Origin: Psoroptes ovis
Taxonomy: Eukaryota; Arthropoda; Arachnida; Sarcoptiformes; Psoroptidae
Direction of reading: 5' to 3'
DNA: 64,000 bases
Assembly: GCA_002943765.1 (NCBI GenBank)
Contig: PQWQ01000019.1
Coordinates: forward strand, 62,001-126,000
The notes under the pieces are model-generated. The model was given only the letters and a program-made list of their open reading frames with translations. It ran no database searches and had not been told where the DNA came from. Positions 24,567 through 37,211 of the stretch are shown here, in pieces (the first letter of the stretch is position 1; the number at the start of each line of letters is the position of its first letter). Both the position numbers and the translations under genes were made by a program.

Positions 24567-26147
24567 ATGTCACAAATAAAACAACGGCAGCCAATAAAAA
24601 TGATGAAATATTTTGTCTTTAACATCAAATGGGGACAAAAAGAAGGTGAAGAACATCAAAAACTGATTTATTATTATTCAATACCAACGTTGGTTGTCGG
24701 TATGGATCAAAAAATTTCCGATATTTGTCTGGCTGAAGCAATCATAAATTTTGGGCAACAATTCGGTGATATGTCTGAAGCGTTACAATGTGATAGTGCA
24801 CGTTTTGTATTTTTCGAAATGGAAAAAAATTTTTGGTCATCAATGGTCATTTCTGAATCATATACGATGCATAAATCTATGAATAATAATAACACTAGTC
24901 ACAATGATAATAATTTTAATGATAATTCTTCAGATAGAAATTCAAGTAATGATAAATCAAGCAACAATAATAATATGATTACAGAATATCATGAAAATGA
25001 ATTATGTGATAAATTTTTCGTGTTGAAAATGAAAATGATTTATAAATATTTCTGCTTGATAAATGGCCGTATAAATGACTTGTACGATAAACTGAAACAT
25101 GAAGAATTCATTGATAAATGTCAAGATTTTCTCGATAATTATCTTCAAACATCATTTGAATTATTACCAATCAACTTGATTGAATTATATTCATCAATAC
25201 AATATTTACCACTGAGCAATCTAACATTTATGTCAGTACAAAGCTTAATGAATTGTGTACAATCACAAGACCCGAATAATCGTATCGAATCATTAATTTT
25301 TATTCACAATGATCAACTCGTATCTAGTTCATTATCGTTAATTGATACAAAAATATTATACAATTATCTTACAAACATAATCATTCCTGAAGCAGTGAAA
25401 GAAGAATTGAATGACATATCAAATAAAACAAGATGGTTACAAATAAATATGCCGATTTATTTATATGGTAATGATTGTGATCATTCAAATGAAGAAAATG
25501 GCGTGAAAACAAAACTAATTGAACGTCGATTATGTCTGTTTCGTTCGATAAATGGTTCAACAATCGGCTTGATATTGAAAGAATTTGATGAAATAATCAT
25601 AAAAGAATGTGGTACACTGTTATCATCAAGGCTAAAATCATTAACAAATAAACTGCATGAAACAGTTACGATGATAGCCAAAAATCAACCGATCACCGAT
25701 TCATCAAGCAATAAATCATCGAATGATAATAATGCATCTACCAACGCCGCCTCATCATCATCTACGCTATCCAAAGATATTAAATTTGTATATTTAAACT
25801 ATAGTAATTGTGCACAACGTGGTATGAATCAAAATTGTCGTAAATTGATCGATACAGATTTTACCCGATTGATTATTGATTTAGAAAATGATATGGCAAA
25901 TAATTTCATGATAAAATCATCGACGAGTGACTTTGATGACGATAATGGTGCTGGTGTCGATAATCAAAATCAATATATTGAATTAATCGGTAAAAATACG
26001 AATGATGTATGGCTAATAAATCGTACATCCGATTATCGTTCATTATATGTTATGCTCAATTATAAAAATGTAAACGTTATTGAAGCAAGTGAAATGATTG
26101 ATATAATGCAAAATAAACATTTTAAGAATTTATTTTTCGGTATTTGA
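24567..26147 (+). CDS. CCZ1: CCZ1, subunit of the Mon1-Ccz1 Rab7 exchange factor
   Basis: Single exon, 526 aa (human 482). CCZ1 pairs with MON1 to activate Rab7 on late endosomes. Matching blocks: YFVFNIKWGQKEGEE at the N-terminus, an ENFWSSMVISE-type strand of the first longin domain, HNDQLVSSSLS mid-protein, and a C-terminal segment SDYRSLYVMLNYKNVNVIEASE that matches the third longin-like domain. Two inserts are pure Asn/Ser low complexity (about 110-140 and 375-400). ATG at 24567 is the first in frame; Met12/13 are possible. The only nearby plus-strand AATAAA (26235-26240) lies inside the last codons of MECR on the other strand, so the transcripts should overlap. Confidence 0.93.
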   Translation: MSQIKQRQPIKMMKYFVFNIKWGQKEGEEHQKLIYYYSIPTLVVGMDQKISDICLAEAIINFGQQFGDMSEALQCDSARFVFFEMEKNFWSSMVISESYTMHKSMNNNNTSHNDNNFNDNSSDRNSSNDKSSNNNNMITEYHENELCDKFFVLKMKMIYKYFCLINGRINDLYDKLKHEEFIDKCQDFLDNYLQTSFELLPINLIELYSSIQYLPLSNLTFMSVQSLMNCVQSQDPNNRIESLIFIHNDQLVSSSLSLIDTKILYNYLTNIIIPEAVKEELNDISNKTRWLQINMPIYLYGNDCDHSNEENGVKTKLIERRLCLFRSINGSTIGLILKEFDEIIIKECGTLLSSRLKSLTNKLHETVTMIAKNQPITDSSSNKSSNDNNASTNAASSSSTLSKDIKFVYLNYSNCAQRGMNQNCRKLIDTDFTRLIIDLENDMANNFMIKSSTSDFDDDNGAGVDNQNQYIELIGKNTNDVWLINRTSDYRSLYVMLNYKNVNVIEASEMIDIMQNKHFKNLFFGI

Positions 26148-26218
26148 GCAAGAATATTTGTAATTTGATTTGTTTACAAATCATTGTTTTTATTTATATT
26201 TATTTTCATTCCAAATTT

Positions 26219-27346
26219 TTAATGATCAAATTTAAATAAAAATTTAGAATTTGTAAAACCTTTCGATATTATTTCCAATGCTTGTCGATAATCATCTAAT
26301 TTAATAATTTCCATTTTTGGTATATCCAATTTTCCATTGATACGTAATTGACATAATTCATCAATCATTTTTTGCCGTTGTACACTGTTGAAATTTTCAC
26401 TACTCCAACGTGTCATCCAATAACCAACATATTTTTGATTTTTAAATATTAATAGTCCGGTTGGAATCACCACTGGTTTTCGTGACATACCACCATATGT
26501 AATCATTGTACCGTTATCGGCTAAATAACGCATACAATCGGTTGCATTTTGTCCACCAACACAATTCAATGCAATCGATGGTTTTGGAATTTCCGAAAGA
26601 ATTTGATCCATTATTTCACGTTTACGCAATTCTTCTTCAGTAACAATATAATCGGCTCCTAATGATTTTAGCTGTGTTCGTAATTCATCCAAATTTGCAC
26701 GATTACGTACAACATTTATTGTTTTTATACCCCATAAACGTGCTAATTGTATGACAAATAAACCGACAGCACTGTTTCCACCATTCTGTATCAGTGATTC
26801 ACCTGTTAAACGATAAGTTTAATTAGATTTAATTCATCAAAAATAAATAGAATTACCTGGTTCAAATTTATGAAAATCTTTCAACATACGATATGCTGTA
26901 CATGGATTGATTGACAATTGAGCAGCGAATAAATCATCAACATTTTTCGGTATAACAGTAACATCTTTTTCCGGCAATATTGCATGTGTTGTCCATGTAC
27001 CGCTTGCTTTTACTGCCGGTATAATTTTATCACCAATTTGTACATTTTTTACATTTGAACCAACACGAATAACTTCGGCAACACCTTCATTGCCTGCAAT
27101 AGCTGGAAATGATGACGGTTTAACCGGATAAACGCCTTCAATCGAATTGATATCAGCAGGATTAATTGGTGATGCTAAATATTTAACCATTATATGACCA
27201 TTTTTAATAACACGTTCATTTTGTATTGAAACTTTTTTCAACACAGTTAATGGATCACCAAAATTATCATATGCTAATGCTTGACTTGCATATCGGATGT
27301 TGTTTAATTTCATTAATAATTTCAATGATTTATGATGAAAATTCAT
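26219..27346 (-). CDS. MECR: Mitochondrial enoyl-[ACP] reductase (MECR, trans-2-enoyl-CoA reductase)
   Basis: Two exons, 27346-26857 and 26802-26219, with a 54-nt phase-1 intron; 357 aa (human 373). It catalyses the NADPH-dependent last step of mitochondrial fatty-acid synthesis, which supplies lipoic acid precursors. A basic, Leu/Lys/Asn-rich N-terminus fits a mitochondrial presequence. The medium-chain dehydrogenase fold is clear: NPADINSIEGVYPVKP (substrate-side Tyr), AGNEGVAEV, INPCTAYRML, the nucleotide-binding stretch NGGNSAVGLFVIQLA and NCVGGQNATDCMRYL, GTMITYGGMSRKPV. ATG 27346 is chosen because the longer open frame upstream lacks an ATG. It is head-to-head with COX17 (265 bp), another mitochondrial gene. 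Confidence 0.93.
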
Positions 27347-27611
27347 TGTTGTTTTGATTGAATGGAATTTCAGCAATGAGGTACAACCACAAATCAATGA
27401 TCAATTGTCCTTAATTAAATTTTTTATTTTCAAAATGTACATATGATTATCATTATTTCAACCGAAACGATTAAGATAAATCGAAATAGAAATTTTTGTT
27501 TTTTGAATGTCACATGTACGCATGTAATTGCATTTAAATCTTATCATCTGATTTATATTGAATTACTTCTGATTTCATCAGATTTTCAAATACACATTAA
27601 ACATTGAAAAC

Positions 27612-27893
27612 ATGCCTTGTGATAGTGATTCATCTGATAAACAACAACAAAACAATGGCCAACCACCCACCGATAGTGATGGTAAACCCTTGAAACCATG
27701 TTGTGCATGTCCTGAAACACGTAAAAAACGTGATGAATGGTAATTGTAAATTGATTTAAATGATAATCTGTGATTGATTTCAATGGTAATTTTCCCTCAT
27801 TGAATTAGCATCATTGAAAATGGTGAAGCAAATTGTCAGGAATTGATTGAAGCACACAAAGAATGTCTAAGGAAATTAGGTTTTAAGATTTGA
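27612..27893 (+). CDS. COX17: COX17 cytochrome c oxidase copper chaperone
   Basis: A small two-exon gene, 27612-27739 and 27809-27893, with a 69-nt intron (G|GTAATT...AATTAG) that splits a Cys codon; 70 aa, close to the usual 62-70. The product carries copper in the mitochondrial intermembrane space to SCO1 and COX11 for cytochrome oxidase assembly. The copper-binding KPCCACPET motif and the twin CX9C pairs are intact: C in CCACPE, C at the exon junction, ANCQELIEAHKEC. The C-terminus LGFKI matches the family. The acidic Asp/Gln N-terminal linker is species-specific. It is short and split, so a plain ORF scan misses it. Confidence 0.95.
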
Positions 27894-28039
27894 TCAAAAT
27901 TTAAAAGTTTTTGCATTGTTTTTATTTATTTATTTATTGATTCAAATAGATTATAATTAAAATAATAATAAATGGAAAAATTTTTCATTTTTTGATATCG
28001 ATAATTCATTGAAATTTCAATTGTTTTGATCTACTCGAT

Positions 28040-28881
28040 CTAATTGTGTGTTTTAGCAAATTCAACATTCAAAATCAAATTATTGTAGCCATGACCATTG
28101 ACAGTTTTGATTGCAAGTGCAGCATTTTCACGTGTATCATAATTGACGAATGCAAAACCTTTTGATTTGCCAGTCAAAGGATTCTTGGCCAAATAAATTC
28201 GCGTAATACGACCAAAATTTTTAAATAAATCACGTATATCACTATCTTGTGTTTCTTCTGGTAAGTTTGTAATACGAATCGTTGTTGTATCATCTTTATT
28301 TCTTGAATTCAAATCGGAACGTTTACCATCTCGTAACATTGACATTCCTGGACGTGCACGTGAACGTTCATCAAGCTAAAATCGAATAAATAGAAGGGTA
28401 AAAATGATTTTGAAATTTTTAATAAATTTACCTTGGATTGTTCAGCAGTTTCAGTAACTTTGGTCAATGCAGACATTTGTGCAGCATATGGACATTTCAT
28501 TGTCCAGTGATTTTGTTGACAATGACGACATGTAATATTTTGATTAGCCAATCCTTTACTGAGATTCATCAAATCTTTTTCAACATTTTCTTCTTCAGTG
28601 GTGGTCAAAAATTCCATTTGTATTTCTTCCGAAATCAATGTTGTTTTTGAATTAGGTCCAGGTGGATCATTAGCAGACAAACCAAATTTATGCCATGTTT
28701 TACGTTTAGCAACATTCACCGGTACTTTACGTTTTTCGCTACGATAATATTGTTTAACTTGTACACGTTTACCATTTTGATTACGTATTTCGGTCACAAT
28801 TTTTGTATCACCATCATATTCAACATTAAGATCTTCATCTTCATCCATTTGGATGGCCCATGATTGATCGGCTGATGGCAT
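28040..28881 (-). CDS. EIF3G: Eukaryotic translation initiation factor 3 subunit G
   Basis: Two exons, 28881-28432 and 28375-28040, with a 56-nt phase-0 intron; 261 aa (human 320). It is an eIF3 subunit that binds eIF4B and RNA and helps scanning. The N-terminal half has KRKTWHKFG, as in the family, and a CX2CX3HX4C zinc knuckle (CRHCQQNHWTMKCP) at about 120. The C-terminal half is a classic RRM with RNP2 (IRITNL) and RNP1 (KGFAFVNY) at about 175-258. The 5' ends of this gene and ENY2 are 271 bp apart and share a motif also found upstream of the zinc-finger gene at 45405. Confidence 0.95.
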
Positions 28882-29022
28882 TTTTTCTTTTTTTTTCTTC
28901 GTTAGTAACTCGGATTAAATTCAAAATTAAATCAAATTCAATCAAAAATTTGAAAGAAAAACAGCGTGGCAAGGAAAATGTAAACAAAAGTGGCTCAATT
29001 TTTTGTACAATTTATTCGCGAC

Positions 29023-29038
29023 CGTCCTTTATGAATAG
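29023..29038 (+). promoter_or_regulatory. Shared 16-base promoter motif CGTCCTTTATGAATAG, copy 1
   Basis: Lies between eIF3g (143 nt from its ATG) and ENY2 (115 nt from its ATG). The same 16 bases occur at 45504-45519 on the opposite strand, again close to a divergent gene pair. Orientation relative to ENY2 and to the zinc-finger gene is the same. A relative (CGCTCTTTATGAACGG) is at 36616-36631 on the minus strand. Function unknown. Confidence 0.45.
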
Positions 29039-29152
29039 TCCTAAATTGATCGAAAAATCAGTTTGATTTCTTTTGATCTGATTTTGATCAATATTTAATT
29101 TTGAAATTTGATATTTCAATCTAAAAATTAAGAATAATTAATCAATTTTGAT

Positions 29153-29497
29153 ATGAATATTACAAATAATTCCTCAAATAATAACAATAATTCATCTGAT
29201 TTTAGTGCTAATAATGAATTGAAAATACGTCATGAATCATTACAATATTTAATTGAATCAGGTGAACGTGATAATCTGATACAATTGTTACAAGATAAAT
29301 TACAAGAAATTAATTGGCAAAAACAATTACAAATATATTGTCGTGATTATATTAATGAAATCGGTATCGATAACATTACGATGGATGCATTTATCGAACA
29401 AATGACACCGAAAGCCAAAGAATTAATACCGCAAGATTTACGACAAGAAATGATTGGTCATATACAGAAAATATTGGAGAAAAAATATAATATTTGA
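29153..29497 (+). CDS. ENY2: ENY2 / e(y)2, SAGA deubiquitinase and TREX-2 subunit
   Basis: Single exon, 114 aa (human 101). ENY2 is a small helical protein shared by the SAGA histone H2B deubiquitinase module and the TREX-2 mRNA export complex. The helical core matches: LIESGERDNLIQLLQDKLQE, NWQKQL, the ITMDAFIEQMTPKAKELIP segment (family VTVDDL..EITPKGRALVP) and a basic C-terminal helix. A 20-residue Asn/Ser extension is added at the N-terminus. Its 3' end faces the PACT protein gene, 209 bp away. Confidence 0.93.
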   Translation: MNITNNSSNNNNNSSDFSANNELKIRHESLQYLIESGERDNLIQLLQDKLQEINWQKQLQIYCRDYINEIGIDNITMDAFIEQMTPKAKELIPQDLRQEMIGHIQKILEKKYNI

Positions 29498-29706
29498 TTT
29501 TGATCGCGGGAAAAATTTGCATTTTTTCCGTCAAATTCATTGATTAACATGCTTTTAAAAAAATTCAAGAATTAATAATAATAAATGAATCAATTTTAAT
29601 TTTGAAAAAATAATGGTAATTTATTACGAAATATTTTCATAAAAACATTGAATTTCAATGATTATAATTTTCAAGGATTTCAATTAGTGTTCACTTGTTC
29701 AAATTC

Positions 29707-32700
29707 TCACAAACGTTTATTAGTGTAAAGGCCTAATGTTTCATGTACTACATGTAAACGATCAACATAATCTTTTAATGTTGAATTAATAATTGGATTA
29801 TGTTGATTGAATAATCTTTTATTGACATTAAAATGATTCAGATGATGATGATGATGATGGCTTTTTATGGATGATTTATTCATATTTACAGATGATTTGC
29901 CATCATTATTCGATGATATTTGTTGTTGCTGTTGCTGCTGCTGTTGTTGTTGTTGTTTCGGTGGTAATGGTACCAAATTTTGTGGTATTGATGATATTGA
30001 ATTGACTGTTTTGTGAAACAATAATTGTCGTTTACGACATTGCCATACATTGACCATAAAATGCATGCGACTAATTGCGATCAGGGCATATACAATCGAA
30101 CGGAATCGTGATTTACCATTCAATTTGATGGTGCTTATTTCATCTTCATCTTTGTCTAAGTAAATCGAAAATCAAATTATTAATTAATCGAATTAACTAA
30201 AGCATTTAAATACCTTTGGAAGAATGATTAAAATTAGCCAACAATGCCAGCGTATCATTTTCAGTCCGCTGATAACTATTCAATACATTTATCAAATAAT
30301 TTTTCTGATAAATCAAAGCACCTTTCTGCGTCAGCAGTCTTCGTACTTTTAACATTAACAGATTATTCGAACTAATATGATTCAATTTATCTAAACCATT
30401 AATCAGCTGTTGTGACTGTTGTTGTTGTTGATTATTATTTTGGTTGATCAATATCAAATCATTATCAATACCATCAATATGATCAATTTGACCATTTTGA
30501 TTTTGATAATGATTGATGCTATTTACGTGTAATGTGGTCAATTCTTTCAATTGTTTACGTAATTTTTCATTATCATATTTAAGCTGTAAATTTTCTCGTT
30601 CTAATAAATCAATTTTTTTCTGCAAATTTTCCGATTCCAGTTGAAGATATGTTATTTTATCGTTCGATATTTTCAACTGTAAACGTAATTTATCCATATT
30701 TTTCTCATAAATTACAATTTTATTCTTCGATTCATCATTACTTTTGATATGATCATTCAATTTCGCCTGTATTTGTTCATATTTTGTTTTATAAATTTCT
30801 AAATTATTTTCATACATTTTTATTGTTTTATCTTTCAACTCTAATTGTTCATGTAATTTTCGCAATTTTGATTCCAATTCATTTGAATTCGGTTTCAGCG
30901 ATGATGATGACGATGATGCTGATGATTGCTGATCATGATCAATTTTAAATGATGAATTGTTTAAATCTTGATTATGATGATAATGATCATATGAACGGAA
31001 TAATTCTTTAAATGATTTTATCTCTTTTTTGTATGCGTCTAATTTTTCATTCAATTCATTTATATGACGATTTGATTGTTCCAATTTGATCGATATCATT
31101 TCATTTTGTTTTTGTTCTTGCTGTAATTTCGATTGTAGCTGCTCGACAATTTGCTTAAATTCTTGTTTATCAATCGATGAATCTAATTTTACTTTTAATT
31201 CTGTTAATTTTAAATGATTCTTGTTCAATTCTTGCTGTAACAATTCATTTGTTTTACTCAGTTCTTTTGAATTTTTATCCAATGTTTCATATTTCAGCTT
31301 GAATTGTTCCAATTGTTCAATTAATTTTTCTTTTGTTTGCAAATCGGCTGAAATTTCATTATTTTTTGATTGTAATTTTTTAATATTTTCATTCAAATCA
31401 ATAATTTTATCATCCATCAATTTGATTGTTCTGAATATTGAATTATCAAGATCTTTATTTTCGTTTGAATTCAATTGTTGGTGTTGCTGTCGGAATTGAT
31501 CAACATCATCATTACTTTTCATTTGATCACCAATATTTGATCGAATCAATTGTTTAGCTTCAGTTTTGGCAATGAAATGATCGATAGCTGTTATCATTTC
31601 ATTGATATTATTTTCATCATTCAGATGAATTTGTAGAATTTTTGTCAGATTTTTCAAACGTTTTTGTAGATTTTCTTCCAAAAAATTATTACGATCAATT
31701 TCTTTTTGTAATTGTTTTTTAATCGAATTTGATTCGACTAATTTTTCATTTAATTCTTTATTTTTTGTTTGTATATCATTCAATTGTTCATCATATTGTT
31801 TATTATCATCCATCGATATTTGTAACTGTTGTTGCAGCTGTTTCAGCTGTTGTTGTAGTTTATTTTCAGATTTTTCATATTCTTTTAATTTTGCTCGTAA
31901 ACATTCTAGCTCTTTTTGATAATCATCACGTTCCGATTCACGTTCATTTGTTTGTTCATCAATGAATCGTTTCAGTGATTGATAATTCTTTTCTTTTACT
32001 TCTAATTCAATTCTCAATTCATTTGTTTCCGATATTTTTGCTTCGATCAATGAATCTTTTTCCATACGTATCGTATCGATATCGGTTTGTAGCTGATTAA
32101 TTTTACATAATAATTTATTTTTTTCTTGCTGTAAATTACGCAAATCACTATTCAGCGTTTCATTTTCTTTCAGTAATTCTGTTTGTTTTGGAGCAAAAAA
32201 TTGAGAAAAAAAGCATTAGAATCGAATCAAATTAATTAATTCAAAATGAATCAATCTAAATCCAAAATAGCACGGTCATTCTGCATAGATAATAATCAAT
32301 CATAATTATCATTATCTTTATTATTATACCTTTATCTAGAACGGTTAAATTTTTGGATAAAATTCAAATTTAGGAGAGAAAGGTTTCAATTATTTTTGAA
32401 TGGTATTGATTGGTGCAAATGGTTGCAATCGCAAGGTGTTGGAAGTCAATGAAGAATAGATGGTCAGCAATGGCCATTCGAGGTGCCCGAGGATAATTTT
32501 TTTTTTTGAATTAATTGGAAAATAAATGAAAAATAATCAATGATTTAGCATGCATATTATACGAAAGGATTATCTGAAAAAAATGAGCGGAATCAAATCA
32601 GGATTCAATACATACTTTGATGTAATTGCGGCAATCCTTTATCAAATGTTTTACGTTCCATTTCGAAACGTTTATTATCACTGATGAAACGTTCACGTTC

Positions 32701-35294
32701 ATGTTCATAATCATCTAATTTTTGTTGTAATATCAATTGTTGTTGTTTCATTTCATTATAATCAACAACAATTTCTTCCATTTTGGCCTTTTCATTTTCT
32801 AATGTTTTTATTAATTTCTCCTTATCCATCAGCTGTCTGGTCAAATGATCTGACCGCCGTAATTCATCATGATAATCATTGGTCAGCTCTTTATTCTGTT
32901 GTTGAATATCATTAAGATCTTGTTTTTGTTTATCCAATGTATCGGACAATATTTTTAGTACACGTTCAACAGCTAAACGTAAACGACGACTAGCACATGT
33001 TACAACTAGATCATCTTCAATTTCATTGGTTGTTGTCGGTTGTTGTTGATTAATCGATGTATTTTCTTGATTATTATGGTTTTGGTGACTGATAGCCATA
33101 GTTCCTGAGTTTGTTGCTGCATTAGCTGCATTGTTTTGATTATTCACACTGATATTCAATTCGGATGGTACCGTTAAATCAGGTCCATCTTCACATAACA
33201 AATCAAATGTCGAAATTTCACTTGTTACCGACATCAGTTGTCTTTCTTGTTGTTCATAATCAATGGTCAGCGATGGATAACCATTACAATTGTTCGTAAT
33301 ATCGGCATTTAATTTTTGATTCGAATTTACATTTTCCAATCCTAACAGTTCCAATTGTTTTTGTATATCATTTTCAGTGTCCAAAAATGTTTTCACTAAA
33401 TCTGATAGCACAATCAATAGACGATTATTTGTTTGTTGATTATATCTATTTGTAGATGGAAAAGAAATTAATAAGAAATAAATCAATTACGCAATCAATT
33501 CGAATCATTAAAAAATGATTAAAAATTACGGCCAAATAAAGCAGATTAACTTTGGAAATTATCATTATTATTAATATTAAAAAGATTATCATTCATACAA
33601 CAACAACAACAGCATCATCATGAGCAGCAGCAGCAGCAGCAACAGCAGAAGCTTGGTCAAATTTTATGATTAAATGTCAGACAAAATTATGTCAATCATC
33701 ATAGCAGCATTATCGATCAATCAATCAATCAAATATTTCATACGATAAAATTACTTACGAATTATTCAATTTTTGATTTTGATTTAAATGATTACTTCTA
33801 TGATTCAACATTTCCTTATTGATTTTATTATTATTATTATTAACATTGATTATTATTTGATCATCATAATCATCATTTAAAACATTTACATCATCATCAA
33901 TAAGACAATCTTCAACATTATCATCATCATCAATATGCCAATCATAAATATTTTTACTTTTTCCAAAAAAAATATTAATTTAAGAATGGAATTCAAACAG
34001 AAAATAAAATTATTAATAAATATAATCAAATCATCACTCCCTTGCGGTGCTTTAAATATGTTGTGGAAAACATATTTAATTTTCAATTCAAACGCAGATA
34101 AATGCGCCTACACAATGCTTAAATACACTCACTCAAACACACACACACACACACACTTATTCAGTCACAATCATTGCATAATGATGATAATAATTTACTC
34201 TTCCTGTCTGAATTTTTACTTCGTTTGAATGTATTTTACATAATTAAGAAATATTAATATTTCGAATATTGAATGCTTACCCTTGCGATGATGATAATAC
34301 GTGATTGACAGTTGATTTATCAGTGATTGTTGTCTTAGTGTTATAATTACACTGCTGAAGCTTCTGGTGTTGATCACAATCGGTGTTTTCATTGTTTTGA
34401 TTGATATTGTTTTGTTGATTAATCAATAAATTATCAATCAATTTCTGTTTTTCATCAATCACATTATTAAGACGTTCATTTTCTTCCAAATATGACCGTC
34501 GTTCGGATTCAATTTTTTTCTCCAACATTCCAATTTGTTCGATTAACATTTGTACATTTGGTTTTTTCGGTTCCGATTGATCACCGTTGTTGTTGTTATT
34601 CATGTTGTATTGATTTGAATTCGGCGATTTCAACTCGTAATGATCGATGTTTGATAAATTTAAATCATTATAATCAATTTGACTTAGAAAACTACTTTGA
34701 TTCAAAATTTGTTTTCGACATAATTCTAATGATGATTCATCGATTAATGAATTTGATGCTACGGTTGCCGTCGATGTCATTGATGATGATGATGATCGCT
34801 GATGATTTTTAATTACATTCGTTATTTCTTTCATTTCATCAGTCATATCTTTTAGTTGTTTTTCAATGATCATTTCAGATTCTCGTATGTCATTATTATA
34901 TTGTAATTCTTTTTGTAAACGTTTACATAATTTACCAATAAATTTTTCTCGTTCATTTTGATTATTATCATGATTATTATTATTAATGAAAAATGTATCC
35001 AATTCATTTGAAACAATATTTTTGATTATTGTTTCCATTCGATTTTCATTTAAATCATGATCATCATCATCATATTCATTGTTGATAGAGGTTATAGAAT
35101 ATTCATTGTTTTTCTTTGATTTAAAATCTTTGTTGTTAATATTATTATTTGAACGTTTTAATTGTTCTTCAGACTATTCAATTTCGCGAAATAAAACAAT
35201 CAATCGAATGATCAATAAGAAAATGTTCAAATAAAATCAAACTTACATCTTTGATCAGTGTTTCAAGCAGCAAAAATTCATCAACAGGTTCCAT
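29707..35294 (-). CDS. PLP: Pericentrin/PLP-like centrosomal protein with a PACT domain
   Basis: Six minus-strand exons, 35294-35247, 35173-34281, 33956-33759, 33445-32616, 32178-30214 and 30155-29707; all phases fit; 1460 aa. Nearly all of the middle (about 400-1250) is heptad-rich coiled coil. The C-terminus holds a PACT domain (about 1265-1355): KGALIYQKNYLINVLNSYQ, TLALLANF, then RFRSIVYALIAISRMHFMV. This is the centrosome-targeting module of pericentrin, AKAP9 and Drosophila PLP, and it is split by the last 58-nt intron. The family scaffolds pericentriolar material and anchors gamma-tubulin and calmodulin. This protein is much shorter than vertebrate pericentrin (over 3000 aa), so upstream exons or splice forms may exist. 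Introns 3 and 4 carry CAG/CAA and CA repeats. Exon 3 is called from splice phase and open frame rather than similarity and is less certain. Confidence 0.87.
34137..34156. repeat. (CA)10 microsatellite in a PACT-gene intron
   Basis: Uninterrupted AC dinucleotides within the 324-nt intron 33957-34280. Confidence 0.9.
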
Positions 35295-37211
35295 TCTTGG
35301 TGTCGATTAGGTATATGATTGTTCAGATGTATGACTTCAAAGATGATTATTTCTTTCACAAAAAACAAAACAAAAATCAAGAAAAACTCAAAGATCTCGA
35401 TGGAATCACATTTTTTTATTGATTACAAGATGAGATAAGATTAGATAGATGAAACTGATGAGTGAAAACTGATGAAAAAATTGGCGATGATTGATTATTA
35501 CATTGATTGATGTACACAAAATTAAGATGATTGAAAGTAATTTGATTGTTTGCTTATGGTCGTCGATGATTATTGACAAATAATAATTTCAAAATAACAC
35601 AGAAAAAAATATAAATAAAAATTCAATGACATCGAAAAACAACAACAATTTAATTTATAAATTATTCAACTTTTTGTTTGTTTGATTAAAAGGCCAATGT
35701 TTTTTCATTACTATTACCATCATTGTTATTATTCATATTATTATCACTACAATTACAATTATCAATGAATTTTCATGTGTATGATATTATTTGTATCATT
35801 ACTATTATTATCTTTTATTTTATTTTGATTTCGTCAAGTTATTATTATAATTCATTGGTGTATAATGGTATATTCTCTATTTTTTTTTGTCTATATTATA
35901 ATTCATCCAAAAATGGTGAAAATGATTCACATAACATTGCGATGATCAAAAATAATAATAATAATGATGAAATAACAAAAACAAAAACATTTAACAAATG
36001 TGAGATTTAATACAATAAGAAGAAAAACATGGCCATAAGTTATTCATATTTTGAGCTGAATTAGAATTCATTTGAATTTATAGGAGAGAAATGAATTATT
36101 TTATTTTCATTGAAAAAATGAAATGAAAAAATACATTTTTCAATTCATAATTTAAGAAAATAAAAGAGAACAACGAACTTTTAAATTATTTTTACATTTT
36201 TCTTATTTCTTCTTCTTCTTTTGAAAACAAGAGTGTTTTTTTGATGTTATTTTACTTATTCATTCTAATAATTCATTTATCTATTCACTATTTTTCGATG
36301 CCAAAAACAACAACAACAAACAAATAATGGTGTTTGTTTGTTGTTTTAGCTTCTTTGGTTTATATTTTTATCAAATTAAAGCAAATTGGATAAATAGATG
36401 AATGAACGAATGAAGGAATGAATGAATGAACGGATGAACGAATGGTTGAATAAATGTGTGAATGAATAAATGCTTAATAATGAAATTGAAATGAATTTCA
36501 TTCAAAATATGTAAAACGAGAAACAAAATGAAAACAAACAAACGATAATTCAACGGTTTTTCTCGTTTTGTTTATTTTTGTTTTCGTTTGTTTTCACTTT
36601 TCACATTTTTCAATGCCGTTCATAAAGAGCGTGTCGAAATTTTGTAAACAAAAACAGTCTCAGTTTTTCTTGAATTTTTTAAAATTTTTAAATAATTTTT
36701 AGATTTTTGAATAACTTTTGATGATTTTCCCACGAAATTTACGCTTTACTCCATTTTTCATTAAGCAAACAATTTAAAAATTGAAGGTCGTCCAATTTTT
36801 CAAGCATCATTCATTTATTTATATATGGTTATTTGGCTATGAAATGAATCTTTGAAAAATTTTGTATGATGATAAATTTTGTTTTAAAAATTTGTAAATC
36901 AATTTATTCCTTAAGGAAAATCAAAACGAAAAAAAAAATTAGAGCAAAAATTTCGCCTTATTTTTTGAAGAGGTTTTCAAATAAATCGAAAAAGATTATT
37001 GACATATCAACAGCCAAAAAAAGAGAAAGTTTGATTATGTAATTGATTTATTTGAATTTAAATTATTATTCATTTTTTGTTATTTTTTTTTTGAAATATA
37101 AACAAAACCGATTAAATGCTCCTTTTATTGATCACCATTTGTGGTTTCTCAAGGTCTTTTTATTGTTGTCGATGTTGTTTTTGAAATTATTCATCAATTC
37201 GATTTAGAACA
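35295..37211. other. Head-to-head intergenic region, PACT gene / C1orf74-like gene
   Basis: 1.9 kb, AT-rich. ORFs seen (35723-36010 plus, 36371-36553 minus) are low complexity and unsupported. It contains a degenerate GAAT tandem repeat (36395-36472) and a variant of the shared promoter motif (36616-36631). Confidence 0.45.
36395..36472. repeat. Degenerate (GAAT/GAAC)n tandem repeat
   Basis: About 20 four-base units (GAAT, GAAC, GGAT, AAAT variants) in a row, read as ATGAATGAACGAATGAAGG and similar. Confidence 0.8.
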
